Below are positions 35,501 through 48,442 of a stretch of DNA of 64,000 nt, in pieces. Position 1 is the stretch's first letter. The number at the start of each line of letters is the position of its first letter. The notes beneath the pieces are model-generated. The model ran no database searches. It was not told where the DNA came from and saw only the letters and a program-made list of their open reading frames with translations. The translations under genes and the position numbers were made by a program. This DNA is from Udeniomyces pyricola (taxonomy: Eukaryota > Basidiomycota > Tremellomycetes > Cystofilobasidiales > Mrakiaceae): the NCBI GenBank assembly GCA_039545295.1, contig BCIK01000010.1:248001-312000 (forward strand), in the 5' to 3' direction.

Positions 35501-38500
35501 CAGTCGCAGAAAAGAGGAGAGAAGTATAAGAGAACACAACCCAGAGCTTACTTTGAAGAGCTTGGGCAACTATGATCACGTCATCGCCGTGGATCGATAG
35601 TATACTATAGAACCACAGTACAGTAGGGTCAGTCAGGGAGTCAAGTAATATGTATACAATCCCAAATTACCGACTCGTGACTCACTCGTTAGTACTTTCG
35701 AGCAACCGCGCAAGTTCGACTCGATCGGCAAAGTTTGCGTTGAGTGCGCCGATGGTTTCGTGCAACACGAGAAGCATCGAGCGAGAAAGAGTCTTGCTGG
35801 CCGTTTTGAGAGCTTCCGATGACCAACCGACAAGATGACGCGGTTGGCCTGAGGGGTTTGGGGAGGTTGGCATCTCGGGTACGTGAGAGCGGGATGACGT
35901 CCGATTGCCGTTGCGAAGAATTCGGGGAAGGAGAAGAGCCGAGACGAGTTTCTTGATGGCATAGACTGAAGTTGGATCATTGTTGTAGGAATTTGTTGAT
36001 AAAGACCGAGTCAAACAGCATTGTTAGTCACTGCTTGAATCAGATTCGGACTTGTCAATCCGTGCATCAAACTAGCTTACCTTCCCTTCTGTCTCGCCGA
36101 AGGATAGCAAGCAACAGTCCATTCTGAGCTACCCTGATATGGACCATCTCTTCGATTGGGCTCCCAAACGAGCTCACGGGACCCACGGGCTGCCTCGGGA
36201 ACATCGGCGTTGGCTTTGCGCTCTCGTCAAAGAAAAAGCTGGTGGTGGGCACAAGGATCTTCTCGGCCCGGTTCTTCTTGAAATCCTTGAATCCGAGCTC
36301 AGAAACGGATGGTCCAAGATCGGCGAGTAAAGGAAGGATGAGGCTGTAAAGCTTGAGCGAGGTTGGCTCTGCGGAGCGCGAGACGGCCTTGAGGAAACCG
36401 ACGATGTGGTTGAGAAGAAAGTATGCTACGTTCGGTGCGAGTCGAGTTTGACAGCTGATGATGGAATGGAGCGACTTGAGGGATGGTTCGACATCTTGTT
36501 TTTGCTCGTGTTTTTGCCACAGGTCGACGAAGATTGGGCCAAGGGTCAGCGAAGGATCTTCTCGAGCGATTATAGCGATGGCTTCCCGAGCGACAGACGA
36601 GACCAGGCCGACCGAGTCATCGACACATGGCGCAACAAGCGAGCCAAACGAGACAGCAAATGGTGAGACGAATGATGGAATGAGCGTGGCCTTTTCTAGA
36701 TGCGAAGGTGAAGCTGGGCGTCCGGGAGAGGGGTCAGGCGAGTTTGGTCGATCCGCAGAGTCTACAGTTGGTTCTTGAGGTGTCTCTACGACGCCGTCTC
36801 CAAGCAGAGAGACAGGAATCCGTTCCCCTGGATATAAGTAAGAAGATCGTAAGTCGTCCACTCAGCAAGCGTTCCGAGCATGTCATGGCAAGCGCAGATG
36901 GTCTGAAAAATATGAAATGGGGGGGAGGGGGGGATAAAAAGACGTACAATCCGCTCTAGTAGTTTCGATCTCGCTATCATCCATGTCCCATCCCAGCTGA
37001 GCCAATCTTTGTCGAACCGCGAACGGCAAGTTGGCACCAAACCGAAGAACAGTGGCATCCGTCGCTTCAACAGGAACATACTTGACCTCGCCAATGTTAG
37101 TGGGAGGGCACCCAAGGGGATCTCTGGCCGTATTGAAAGGTCGACGAGATGTTTGGTCGGCAGTGGTAGGGAGTGAGAGAAGATCCCATCGGAGACCGAA
37201 TAGCGACGAAAATCGATCGATAAATCGCCTTCGGATGGCCGGCTCGCAACTGCCCACCCAAGCAGAAGAATAACGAGAAGAGAATGAATAACCAGATGAA
37301 ACAACCGATTAGTCGACGAGAACGATTAAGAGGACAGCTATGTTGATGAGACGATTGACTTGCCTGGAACTGTCATGCTTCATGACATTGAGAAGCGCAT
37401 CGGATGAGAAACTTCCGCTTCGCATGATCAAAAACACTGCCTGCAAGCCAAAAGCACGGTCGACAAGAAACGAAAAAAAAATGAAAGAGAAGAAGACAAA
37501 CTCTATATGAGCCTTTGACATGCCGAATCACGAGCATAATCTCTACGCAGCAACTTACAGCACGGATGTCTTCCACAGGGCCATCGATATGGTATTCAAA
37601 AAGCTCAGGTCCAAGAAGAGTAAGGTCCCGAAGCGAGAGTTGAGGAAAGAGGAGAACGAGCAAAGACAACATGGGTCGAATTGAAGTCGCGGCTGCTATG
37701 CAAGATGGCATCATTGCTGGTGATGATGTGGACGAAGTGGAAGAAATAGGTGGTTGCTGTAATGATACAAGCGCCGACATCGCTCTCGAAGCCTATACAG
37801 TTCATGGTTACGGAATCAAGATCAGTTCTGCGAATGCAAGAGGTTATTACCTTCCAAACAGCCTGAAACAAAATGATCGCACTCTTTTACTTGTCCGAGT
37901 CGAGGTGCCTTTAGGTGCATATTCAAAGACTTGGCGTGCCTTGCCGAGGCTGCTCGCCAACTCATCCATTGTGACTTGCTTTACCTGACAGGAAAGGACG
38001 GGTTCCGATGGATCGGCGAACGGATTGGCGTTTGACTTTGGTACCAACGCCGTGGCGGACTGCTGTGCGACCGCTTCGAGACGAAATGACAAGGCCCAGG
38101 AGACAATTTGACGGAACCAAGGTGCTGGTGAAGGAGATTGAGTACACCGTCGGATGGCGAGTAGTAGCGTCGCGATGAGAGACCGATGAGAGAGGGGGAG
38201 CAGCGTCGTCCGTTCCTGACCAATGACACAAACGACGCGCGACCATGATCAATCAAAGGTATACATCAAAACAGATGTCGCGGACCGTCAATACTGAGAG
38301 TGGCATCTCACCCTTGCTTCGATGAGCACTGCAACCCTTGCCTCGAGACCGGCGAAAAAGGCTCGACAAGACTCGATTTCATTCGCCCGCTATGTATGAC
38401 AAGGTCACATATGAAGTCAGCAACAGGGAGTGAGCACTTACATAACCAGTAAATCCGAAAGTCGTGGCATACCTTGTTTTCTTGCACTATTCCCATCCCT

Positions 38501-41500
38501 TCTACGATCTCAACGACCCTAGCGATGACGACGAGCTGTCCGATCTTGACTTTCCCCCACTTCAACTCCCCCCCAACTCCCACGACTTTCTTTCCGACGG
38601 GCACCATGGCTATTGCAAGCATTTCGGCATCGCCCAACCAGAAATTCTCTCTACCAACAACTCCCATCACAGCGTCCAAGATCTGGAGATGGTGTCCGGC
38701 ATCTTCGAGATTGGAAGTCGATGCGAGCGCAAAGATGTCTCGGTAGAAAATCCGAGGATGGAGGCGTGCGAGCATGGCGAAAAGGGGTTGGAATGACGAT
38801 CGAAGGGGTGAAGAGACTGAAAGGAGATGCTGTGATACATATATCGACATAAACAAAGAGGCATATATCGTAGATGTTAGGGGCAAGAATGGTTCGATTG
38901 CGATCAAACATCAGTACCCTGGAACTCACGTCGAACGCAAAAGGCACGAGCTCGTTCAATAACCTTGGAGAGGAGTCATTGGCCATGAAGCAGGTAAGTT
39001 GAGGGAGCGAAACATCCACAGGATTGGTTACCAACTATGTTTGGGCCAGGAGAGCAAAACACACGGGCGTTCAGCGCTTCTGTCAGTTTGAGGCCCGAAA
39101 TGGCTATTCATTTCTCTACGCGCCAACTTACCGACGTCTTCAAACTGTCTATAAGTGAAGCCTCCCAAACTTCGCCCTGAGCCCCCTGGCAAAGCCGATG
39201 AACAACGCTTCGTGCCTCTCGCTGCACAGTGTCTTCGAATTCGACTGCTTTCTCTGCCCCCTCTTCTGAATGGGCTATAAGAGTCATGAGAACGCCGAGC
39301 ACTCCTTCTCTGGCCTCCTTCTCGCTCGCCTGGAGTCCAGCGACAATAGGCACGATCCTTTCACACAGGATCTCGAGCATCCAACGTCGATTATTTCCGG
39401 ACGTTTGACCGATTGGCAAGGATACAAGGTAAGATTGTGAGAGAGACAGCAAGTTGGTGAGCCCTCGGAGAATGATAGCATTGGGTGGTGACAGAGGTGC
39501 ACTGGTGAAGAGCTTGACGGGATCAATGTCCGAGGGCCAACAAGCCTACAAGCACATCAATGATAAGCGTCAGGCATGTTAGGATCTTATCTTCGATCCC
39601 CACCGAAAAGAAGCGAAAAACGAAACAGGCTCACGAGGATTCTCTGAAAATGATTGCCGTCATTACGACAACTCAACATCCTTACGACGCCATCAAACTG
39701 CATGGCCAAAGCGACCGCACGGTCGTCCCATTCTAGAATCGGCTCCTTCAGATTATAGGTTCGAGCTACCTTTTCCTCATCCATCCCCATCAACTCTCCC
39801 CTCGTAAGCCTTCCCAATACATCTTCCAGTGCCATTGCAACTTCTGCCGAGCTAAGACCGACGGCATCCATCGCGCGACCGCCGGTACCTTTGCGCACGG
39901 GCAGTTTCCTCTGGCCGGTGACAACATCGATTGCCGAATGGACGCCCGACGAAGTGGATGCGGTAGCAATGCTCTCCTTGAGAGAGATGAGTTTTCGAAG
40001 GAACGTCTGGAATGCGAGGGGCGAGTCGGGTGGCTGAGAGGTCGGATATACAGGGATCGGAGCAGACTTGCTGACGGGATTGAGCAGACTAGTAAGAAGA
40101 GGAACGATACGACCGCTCAAGTGGGGATCTTGGTAAGGGGACGATGGGGCAGATGTGGAGTACAGGGCATCGAGGCACCAAAGCCACCGAAGAAGTTCAT
40201 CTGAAGGCGAGGCCGATCGCCAATGTTTGACGATAAGCATGAACACTTCGAGTGCCATTGAACGGGCGTCTGGTCCAGAGTCCCAAGCAGCCATCGAGGG
40301 CAATTCAGCTGGGTTGGTGGGAGTGTAAAGGGAGGTCGATCCAGAAGAAGGTAGAGTAAAAGGTCGGATGAGTTCGGAAAGCACTGAAGCGGAATGGGGG
40401 AAAGGCTGGCACCAAGGCTGGGATGCCTCGGGCACATAACGATGGAGAACTCTGAGAACGCTTGATAGAGGCTCGTGGGATGCCGATCCGCGTATGCCTG
40501 TGAACGTCGAGAACTGGGGCGATGCCGACGAACTCGAGAGCTGGGTGCTGTGGTAGGGCATGGACGTTTTGGATTTGTAACCTTGAGAACGAGAGTTAGC
40601 GCTAGAAGTGGGGTTTGAAGACGCGGATGTTTTGGACATGAGCGTCGAGCTGAGGATGTTAGATGCAGTGTTGGTACGGGACGTGGGTGAGAAGGGGAAC
40701 GTGGGTGTTGTCGTGGCCAAAGTCGACGAGTATTCCCCTCGCAATCGTGCCCGTTTCTCGTCGCTACACGCTTGTATCATGTCCATTTGAAATTGGAGAA
40801 ATCGCAGACTGGCTTGTCTAGATGAATCCGAATGAGACATCTGGTGACTGTGTGATGGTCGCTCATGCTGCTGGACGGGTTCCTGTGCTCTTCGTTCCTT
40901 GGTCTTCTCTTCCATGACTTGCTCAGCCACCGTTCGGAAGCGAAGCCCCTTCCTCAAGAAACCGCCTACGGTAGCGCCGGATGTCGCGATCGGCCTCGGT
41001 GCTGGAGGTCTGTTGTGTAATGGAAGCGTAGCGACTGCTAGTGTTTCATTGTTCGCCGACGAGGGCGAATGAGGGTTCGACGCCTGCGGCGATATGGGGA
41101 CAACGCGATCACGGAGACCTTTCCAGTGAGCTTGAGCGGGGGAGAGGGGAGGTAGTTGATCCCCAGTAGCATTGGTAGAGGAAGGAGGTCCAAGGGATGT
41201 GTTGAGGGAAAGCTTGGGTGGTTTGGGTCGACTCGCCAAAGGAGGTGACGCGGGAGAAACGGTGAGGGCTGTGTGACTGGATGGAGGTGAGAGACGAGAA
41301 GGACCTTCGGTATGGGTGGCGGATACGACATGATCGTTGGGGAATGACGGAATGTCGATACTAAGAGGGCTGTCGGTAAGAGTATGGTTGAAGGTTTGCT
41401 GATCGTGCAAGGTTGATCCCGTATCTGCACTTTGAGTTTCTGCTATTTCTGATGTATGAGTTCCCCTCTCCATGGCCCCTTCTCCGCTCGCAATCCTTTC

Positions 41501-42280
41501 CATCATCACATGCAGAACATTTGTGTCGTCGTCAACTCTGCTCGGCAGCATGGCAGATTCTGGAGGATGTTTATCGTCTCCATCTGTGCTAGTCTTGTCC
41601 ATGGTGTGCCTTACGCCTAACCCTAGAGGTTCGTCTTGACTAGCTTCTAGCTGGGCGGCAAACTCGTCCGTAGCTGTACGGGAGTGGGTAGTAGTGTTAG
41701 ACGCGAGGACTTCATTCAGGTCGGCAATCGAAGGATGCTCAGAGGCTCGTCGAGATGACAGAAACGAGAGTCCCGAGGCGTGACGCTTGGATATGCCAGA
41801 TCGTCGGATGAGTCGCACCGTCGAGAGTGAGGAATCGGAAGGAAGGGTCGCGAGAGTCGGTGGGTGAGGTGTGAGAGAGGACGCCGTCGTTGGAGGAGGT
41901 GTGGAAGTTGTTGGGAGATTTGAGGGGATGATTGAAGGACGTCTGTTAGGAGTAGATTCTTCGACCTTGAGATTGTCATTCAGACTTGAAGAGTCATCAA
42001 GTCTATCTCCCAGGATGGGCAGCAGGTCGAGGGAGTTGGGTCCCAGTATGGGAGCATAAGGAACAGATCTCGAATCCGTGAGGGAGGAGGCGGTCCTGCT
42101 GGGTTCTGACCGGTCTGGCGTCGCATCGAACTGGGCATCGCTTGAGGATGGGTCGGGCTGAGAAGGTGGCCATCGTTTGCTCCTGGTTTCGCGGGCTAGG
42201 CTGGTCTTGGAGGTTGCCCAAGCCTTGAGCTTGGACCGTTTGGAGGTTGACTCGGCGGGAAGGGGGGAGTCGGTAGTCAT
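32501..42280 (-). CDS. giant alpha-solenoid-like protein, about 2720 aa, possible UNC80-like
   Basis: Nineteen exons in order of transcription: 42280-39635, 39545-39132, 39034-38930, 38829-38473, 38389-38312, 38215-37985, 37862-37851, 37792-37559, 37440-37364, 37249-36948, 36827-36081, 35965-35686, 35604-35552, 35473-35283, 35216-35013, 34937-34811, 34757-34731, 34670-34260, 34176-32501. All phases agree and give about 2723 aa. The first 600 residues are an S/T/P-rich disordered region. The rest is helical and leucine-rich, with HEAT-like stretches such as LLRWLWCLDALYST, IVPIVAGLQASEKEAREGVL, FIDRFSSLFGLRWDLL and IVQLPHLQEDAAFASVLSHD. Size, disordered head and all-helical body suggest a scaffold. 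A fungal UNC80-type channel-complex subunit is one candidate, and Furry/Mor2-like or Dopey-like proteins are others; I cannot decide between them. The 12-nt exon 37851-37862 and the 27-nt exon 34731-34757 are the least secure parts. One intron (37250-37363) is GC-AG. Confidence 0.7.
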
Positions 42281-43002
42281 CTGGCTGCGTAGACAGGAGT
42301 GAGTATAAGAGGGTTGGATCAGGGGTCGGTCACGTCAACTTTTGGACAACCTTCACCGGAGCCGCGACTGGATTTCTCACGGAAGAGCGAGGCGAGATGA
42401 GGTGAATGCGACTGCGAGGTGAGGGTTGTGGTGAGGATAGCGGTGGGCAGAGGGGTTTGTGCAGGATGCTGGAGACAGCGGCACTGCGGACGAAACCAGA
42501 GGCTGATGAAGCGGTGGAAGGAAAGGGAGCAAGCAGTCTTATGATCTATGAGGCTAGTACTTGAGGCAGAGGGGCACCATCGCTGGGGGGACGGAAAGGC
42601 TATGGGAGCAGTGACTGTCGTATGGGTGGGTACGGCCCGGTGAGAGCAAGGAGCACACGAAGATATGATTTATGGTGGATGGAATGGGATTATATAGGTT
42701 GCGGCACGAATGCATGCTTGATATCTTGATGCTGCCGGGTGGATGGATGGCAATGTATATTATATGCCAAGTGATGAGCGCGTGACTAACCTTGATCAGT
42801 CCATCATGATGACACGCACCGGTCATGATTGTATTATCGTTGATGCTGAATCGATGAATCCGTCCTGTTAGTTCTTTCTTGGCCCCTAATCATTCACCAC
42901 ACTCACGTATAACCTACATATCTTGCCCCCCCCCCCCTCAGTTTCCCTCATCAGTCATTTCCTCCTCTGCGGGTACTGTCCCACATCCTCCCAGCCAACG
43001 AC
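42281..43002. promoter_or_regulatory. divergent intergenic region between the giant gene and FAR11
   Basis: The two start codons face away from each other across 722 bases, so this segment must hold both promoters. The left 260 bases are G-rich on the plus strand, which is pyrimidine-rich leader for the minus gene. The middle (42640-42860) is AT-rich with catgat and tatata words. The right 110 bases are C-rich leader for FAR11, with a C-run at 42927-42937. No TATA box or binding site can be named with confidence. Confidence 0.6.
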
Positions 43003-46000
43003 ATGCCCTTCAGCACCCCAGCAGGCCCTCAACCACCTACACCGGCCGCCACCACCACTACCACCACCTCCCCCAGACCACGCCAGGCCTTCCCTCCTCT
43101 CATCGCAGTCACCCCAGTCGCCTCCGCCCTCGCCCCGACACCCATCTCTATCACCTCCCCACCTCCTCAAACTCAGCCTGGCCAAGATCCACCGCCAGCC
43201 GCTGGCACGGTCCTCGCGACGCGTCAGTTTCCGCTTCTCGCCCCGCCCTCGACGACGCCAGCTTCCCCCGCGCCATCTACCGCTCACACGACCGTCGGAG
43301 AAAGCCCGTCAGCCGAAGCTCAACCTACCGGTCAACCACAAGTTACCGCTGGTTCAAACGCCAACCCGACAGTAGGGGGGCTTCAGGTGCCTACGAGGGA
43401 GAGGGAAGGCACAGCCGTCGACAGCCTGAGCCTGAGCCAACTCAAAGCGGCCGCAGCTCTGGCGAAGCCAAAGGTACGATGTCGCCTTGCTGTCCATCTC
43501 CTGGCAAGATCTACCCAACGTGTTCATTTTTTGGCAGTCGTAGTTGAATGTTACAGGCCTGATGCGGTGCTGATGCATCGATGCACGCTTGCTGTACTCA
43601 TTGACCCAACAGCCGACGCAATACGACTATCGATATGAGGACTTGGACCCGCTCATGACGGAGCTCGACGAATTCTTCTCTTATGCCGAGATCCCCAGCC
43701 TGGCAGATGGTCTCGAGTCTTTTGAGCTTGATTTTGACGGAGGTCAGTGTATGGGTCAGATCTGCCTTGCGTCCTATGGAAGGGCGAGACTCGCCGGTTT
43801 GGTACAGAAAAGGTCTCTGAAGAACCAGCACGTCTTTGCTTACTTTCGCGACATTTCCCTTTGTCGCTACTAATCAGACTGGACCAAGACCTCGAGCGAA
43901 CTCAAAAAGGCCTATATCTTGGGACTCCTCAACGACCAGCTCGCATCCGAGGAGATCGACGTCCGTACAGAGGCCGCGTTAAGGATAAACTACATCGTTC
44001 AAGGTCAGCTCTGTTATGTTGGAATTATGCTGGGTTCTTATGAAAGTGCTCATGCTCGTTGTGGGCTTGTTATATGTTTCAACAGGCACTTTTGCCGAAA
44101 CTACGTCGCCTGAACAACAACTGCACCTCATTCTCGACAATGCTAAGCTCGTTCGGGCTGTTGGAGGACTAAGAGTCATCATCGACGCGCTTGTCAAGGC
44201 ATCGGGTGTGTTGGACAGACTCATGTGAGTCATGACCCTTTTCTTCACGTTTATACTTGCATCAACATCGGAATGAGCGTAGTCATATCTGCAGTCATCT
44301 CGAGCTCATCTTGGGTCACTTGTGCTCGTCTGTAGCGCGGATCACGTCAGGGCCGATTCATCTTCCTACGCCTCGGGCTCCAATATTGAGACTCGTGCAG
44401 AGGCCGAAGGCATCTACCGCGAGATCGGTCTCTACTTGTCGGCTCTGTACTTCCTCGTTGAAGTCGGTCGGGGAGACGACGAACTGGCGGGAACGCTCAG
44501 TGAGTCATATTTGGAGTCATTCTCACTTTGTTCCTCCCCAACAAGACGCAACACTGACAAATAATATGCCGTGTCTGCGTGCAAAGTGGCATGTGAGCCA
44601 CCATTCCCTGTCTTTCTGATGCAGCTACTCGGTGGACTGAAGGACCGGTTCCTTAACAGCCAAAGCTCCAAGGGGTATCCTATCAAACGGGTAAGGGAAA
44701 ATACCTCGACGTGCTTATCTCTGTCGAAATCACGACTGACACATCGAACGCGTATTCTTATCATCATTAGCTGCTACTTTTGACCTGGAAGGTCATCTTG
44801 GCCTGCCTTGGAGGGCTGCGCGATGTGGTCAAAGTGTCAAAGCTCTCCCGAGACATGGCTGGCTTACCACCTGCCAAAGAGGACTGTATGTACTTCCGGT
44901 AGATTATCACCTCTTGGTTGTCCTCCCAATCAGCTCATAACCTCATCGTTTCCTCCAAACTTCTCTACACCTCCCGTCCGGTTGATATCTGAAGGGCTCG
45001 GCTTCACCAAGGCATCTCCACGTGATATTCGACAGTTTCGATCTGAGACGTCAGTCAAGTATCCCACCTTTTCTCCGCCGCCGTTTAACGATGGCATGGC
45101 CCCAGCATCCAAGCTTGCAGAGGCCCTCTCACCCATTCCAGTGCGGCCTCACTATCACGCGCCCATGCCACCTTCGAGCTCCGATAACTTCACTTCGTTG
45201 GGACGGCCATTTGATTTCATGGGCAACGGTGGTTCTCGAGGTGGTGCTTACGGCCTTGGCTCGGGAGGTACCGGTGGGAACGGTCTGCCTGGTGGCGGAC
45301 ACCCGATGACACCCGCTCCTTCCCCACCTCCAAGCCCTAAGCCCAAGAAGCAGCAGTGGCAAACCGATCCCCAACGACCCTTCATCTTCCCCTTCTCGAC
45401 TCAAGCCCACGGACCCGACGTCCTAGTGCCATACGCTATCTCTGAAGCCGACGCCCTCTATCGCAATCATATCCACGTCCCTCTTTCGCTTTATCAACTC
45501 TTCCAGGAGCGAGAAGATTTTATCCGCGACGAGATCGGCCTTGGGAGCGCGGGGCTGCTCGGCATGGGTATCGAGAACAGATCGCATGGAATCTTGCTGG
45601 ATGAGAATGGAGAAGAAATTGAGGATGATGGGGACGAGGTCATGCGGGAGTTTCGCATCAAGGAATGGGATTTAAGAGAGGAGGAAGAGGAGTGCACCCG
45701 AATGGGCGATCTCAAAGCGGCTAAACAAATCCGAGAGAAGAGGGAGAGCCTCAAGACGCTTGAGCGTGTCGAGGTCATCTACGTAGGTATTTTGAAACGA
45801 AATCTTGACTCAAGGACCACGACCGCATCATGGCGCTGACAGGTCATGTCCTTTTCCCTTCTATTTCGTTTCTTTCATCTGATCATTATAGCGGGGCGTG
45901 CTCTCTTCCTCGTTGGCGACGACCGTGGTAGTTCTTCTTAAACAAGTCCTGGCGTCCCTTCCGCAACCCCCACCTAACGGTCAAAACAGCTTCGCAAACG

Positions 46001-48442
46001 GCACATCGCCAGGGGGCAATGCTGATGGGGATGGATTTGAATTCCGTATGTGCATTTCTCGACGTGTGTCCAAAGTGCCATTATGTCATTGCTGAAATGC
46101 CTTCATCATTATCTTGTGTACTCTCCATAGCTTCTGATGATGAACCAAAACCAGCACCAACGCTCGCCGAAGTTGACGTCTTGCGAGAGCGAGAGATCAA
46201 CTCCAAAGCTGTCTCAGCCATCATCCTACTGCTCCTGAAATGGTTCAAGTGCTCTCGTTCGTCCTTCCTCGTCTTCTTGATCCTCTTTTGATTCTTGACG
46301 GCTGTGCCTCCCTCCTTCGTGCTCAATCGTCGCTCACATTCAATCTTCCCTGAATGGCCTGTTCCCCTTATCGCAGACATTCTCAAGTTCCAACACCTTT
46401 CCCAGATCTTGTTTGACATGAACTGTCCGTTGATCATGGTCAAGACGTTTCTTCTTCAAGATTCCGTGGATCTTGTACAGGCCAAGAATGAAGTTCCCGA
46501 ACACAAGTACGTTGCCGATGTATAAGTATCGTACCCCTGAGTATCGTTCATGCTGGCACTTAGTTGGCTGGGTGTCAGCCAGGAAACTCATTCGCCATCC
46601 CGGTTCTTTGTCTCGCGACGATTAGTTTCTTCCAACATTGCCTTCTTAATCACTCTCGCCACCCTCTCCCACCCGCTACTGCATCTCCTTCCTTACCAAA
46701 CCCCTCTACCAACCCTCGAACCGCGACGCGATCCGGTCTGGCCGTCAACAAACCTCCTGGCACGAAGGACGACGAAGAGGTCGAGCTTATCAGCGATTAC
46801 AGCTCGCGTAACTTTTTCTCGTCCATCAATAGGATCAAGATCATTCAAAAATTACTCAAGGGACGGACGCAGCAAATCCATCAGTTCAACCAGTACAAGA
46901 CCTTTGTGAGTGAATCTTCGTGTGTCGAGGTGTGCGTTCGGCCGATTCGGTCGCTGATCACTTTCTCTGCTCCTGCCATGACAGAACACTTTCAAGCGGA
47001 TGCTCAAGGTTCAGCATCCCATGTTCCAACTTCAAGTGCTCAAAATTATCAAGGGCCAGATCCCTCATCTCGGCAAGAAATGGAAACAACGTGCGTTCAG
47101 AGTCTTGAGTTTCAGGAATCTTCCGTATGTGTTGATTCGTTCAAGGGGAAGTCTCCGCTCACTTGGCATCTTTTTGCTACGTTGCTCAATCATGGCCTTG
47201 AGTACAGAAAATATGAAGATCGTCACTGCCATCTACCTCAACTGTCGACCGGATTTGCGGGACGAATGGCTTACGGTCGGTATGGAACAGGACGAGCTAG
47301 ACGAGTCTCAGGTGAGCCTTTGTCTGTCTTTCTATGTAGAGAAGATAGAGCTCTTCATGCTGCCTTGTTCGAGGCCTTTTTGCTTGCACGCTCGAATTTT
47401 AAACTGCTTCCTGGTGTCAAATACTTTGATCATACTCAGGCTCAAGAGCAAGCACTTCGATCCCTCGTCCGATTCTACCACAACAAACATTACTCCCCGT
47501 ACCTTCCCCACCCGACACATCCTCATGGTGGGACGGGTTCATCTCTCGGTCATCGACACTCTGTCTCCGTCAACCCATCGGTTCCCCACGATCCATCGCA
47601 TCTTCGCCCACCCGGTCACCGTCGGACTTCCTCTGTGGACGTAGATCTCTTCCCGCCCAACAAATCGCACCCTCCAACCTCGTCACATCCGCCGACAAGT
47701 CTCCCAGATGACCTCATGGATACGTGGTCGATGGAGTACGAAGACGTGCTCGAGGATGTCTTTGGAGAGAATCTTGGAGGGGATGATGGGCATGGTGGTT
47801 GGTCGAGTTTGAGGGATGCGTTGAAGGGGTTGGATCTGACGGATGGGGGGTGGGGTGATGATTGGAGTGAGGTTAGCAGTATTGGGACGATTGGAGAGTT
47901 GGGCGATGAAGCTAGGTTGGATGATGGGAGAAGAGGCTCAGGAGAGGGCGATGGGGAGAGTGAAGGGAAAGATGGCAGGTCCTCGCCGTCGGGTGGGGTT
48001 AAAAACATTGACGAAGAGGAAGATGATGGGGAAGGAAAAGAGGTCGTCGATGACGAAAACAAGAACAATTGGGAGGTGGGTTCCCAAACTTTTTCATGGG
48101 CTGCTTTCACAAGTATTCTTATCCACATACCCTTGATCCTGACCTGCAATTCTCCTCTTACCCCCCCCCCTCTTCCCCTTCTTTTTCTTCCTCTTTTCCC
48201 TTCAATCGACGCAGCACATGTCCAATGCGACACTAGCCGCTATGCCTCGATCTCCAACACATATCACCCGTCGAGCCTCCTCGGGTGGTTCCCCTCTTCG
48301 GCCCGCTATCAAGGGCAACGGCGTCGATGGACCGGACTTGTACGAGGAATCCGTCGAAATCGAGGAAGAACTAGGGCCGGCACCCATCAACGGGCCCGGT
48401 GGAGGTGGAGTCGATGAAGTCGAGTTCATGTATGGAGAGTGA
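43003..48442 (+). CDS. FAR11: STRIPAK scaffold subunit, Far11/STRIP family
   Basis: Sixteen exons join in phase: 43003-43473, 43613-43742, 43878-44003, 44086-44224, 44336-44499, 44587-44690, 44771-44885, 44995-45782, 45892-46045, 46131-46256, 46377-46506, 46626-46905, 46985-47090, 47208-47311, 47440-48075, 48215-48442 (1266 aa). The first 150 residues are P/T/A-rich and disordered. The N1221 domain then starts at YDYRYEDLDPLMTELDEFFS and includes KKAYILGLLNDQLASEE, PPFPVFLMQLLGGLKDR and GYPIKRLLLLTWKVILACLG, all typical of STRIP/Far11. The C-terminal domain has SHILKFQHLSQILFDMNCP, FKRMLKVQHPMFQLQVLKII and MKIVTAIYLNCRPDLRDEWL. STRIPAK couples striatin and PP2A to kinases. In fungi it governs septation, mating and cell-cycle arrest from the nuclear envelope and ER. 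The long acidic G/S-rich insertion near residues 1060-1170 looks lineage-specific. Donor 46257 is GTTCGT. Confidence 0.93.

Noticed and set aside
36828..36947. Open, protein-like stretch (CHDMLGTLAEWTTYDLLTYI) in the giant minus-strand gene, first taken as an exon.
   Set aside because: Neither flanking splice site gives a compatible phase: from the upstream exon it reads into a stop after a few codons. Splicing from 36947 directly to 36827 restores frame, so it is treated as intronic.
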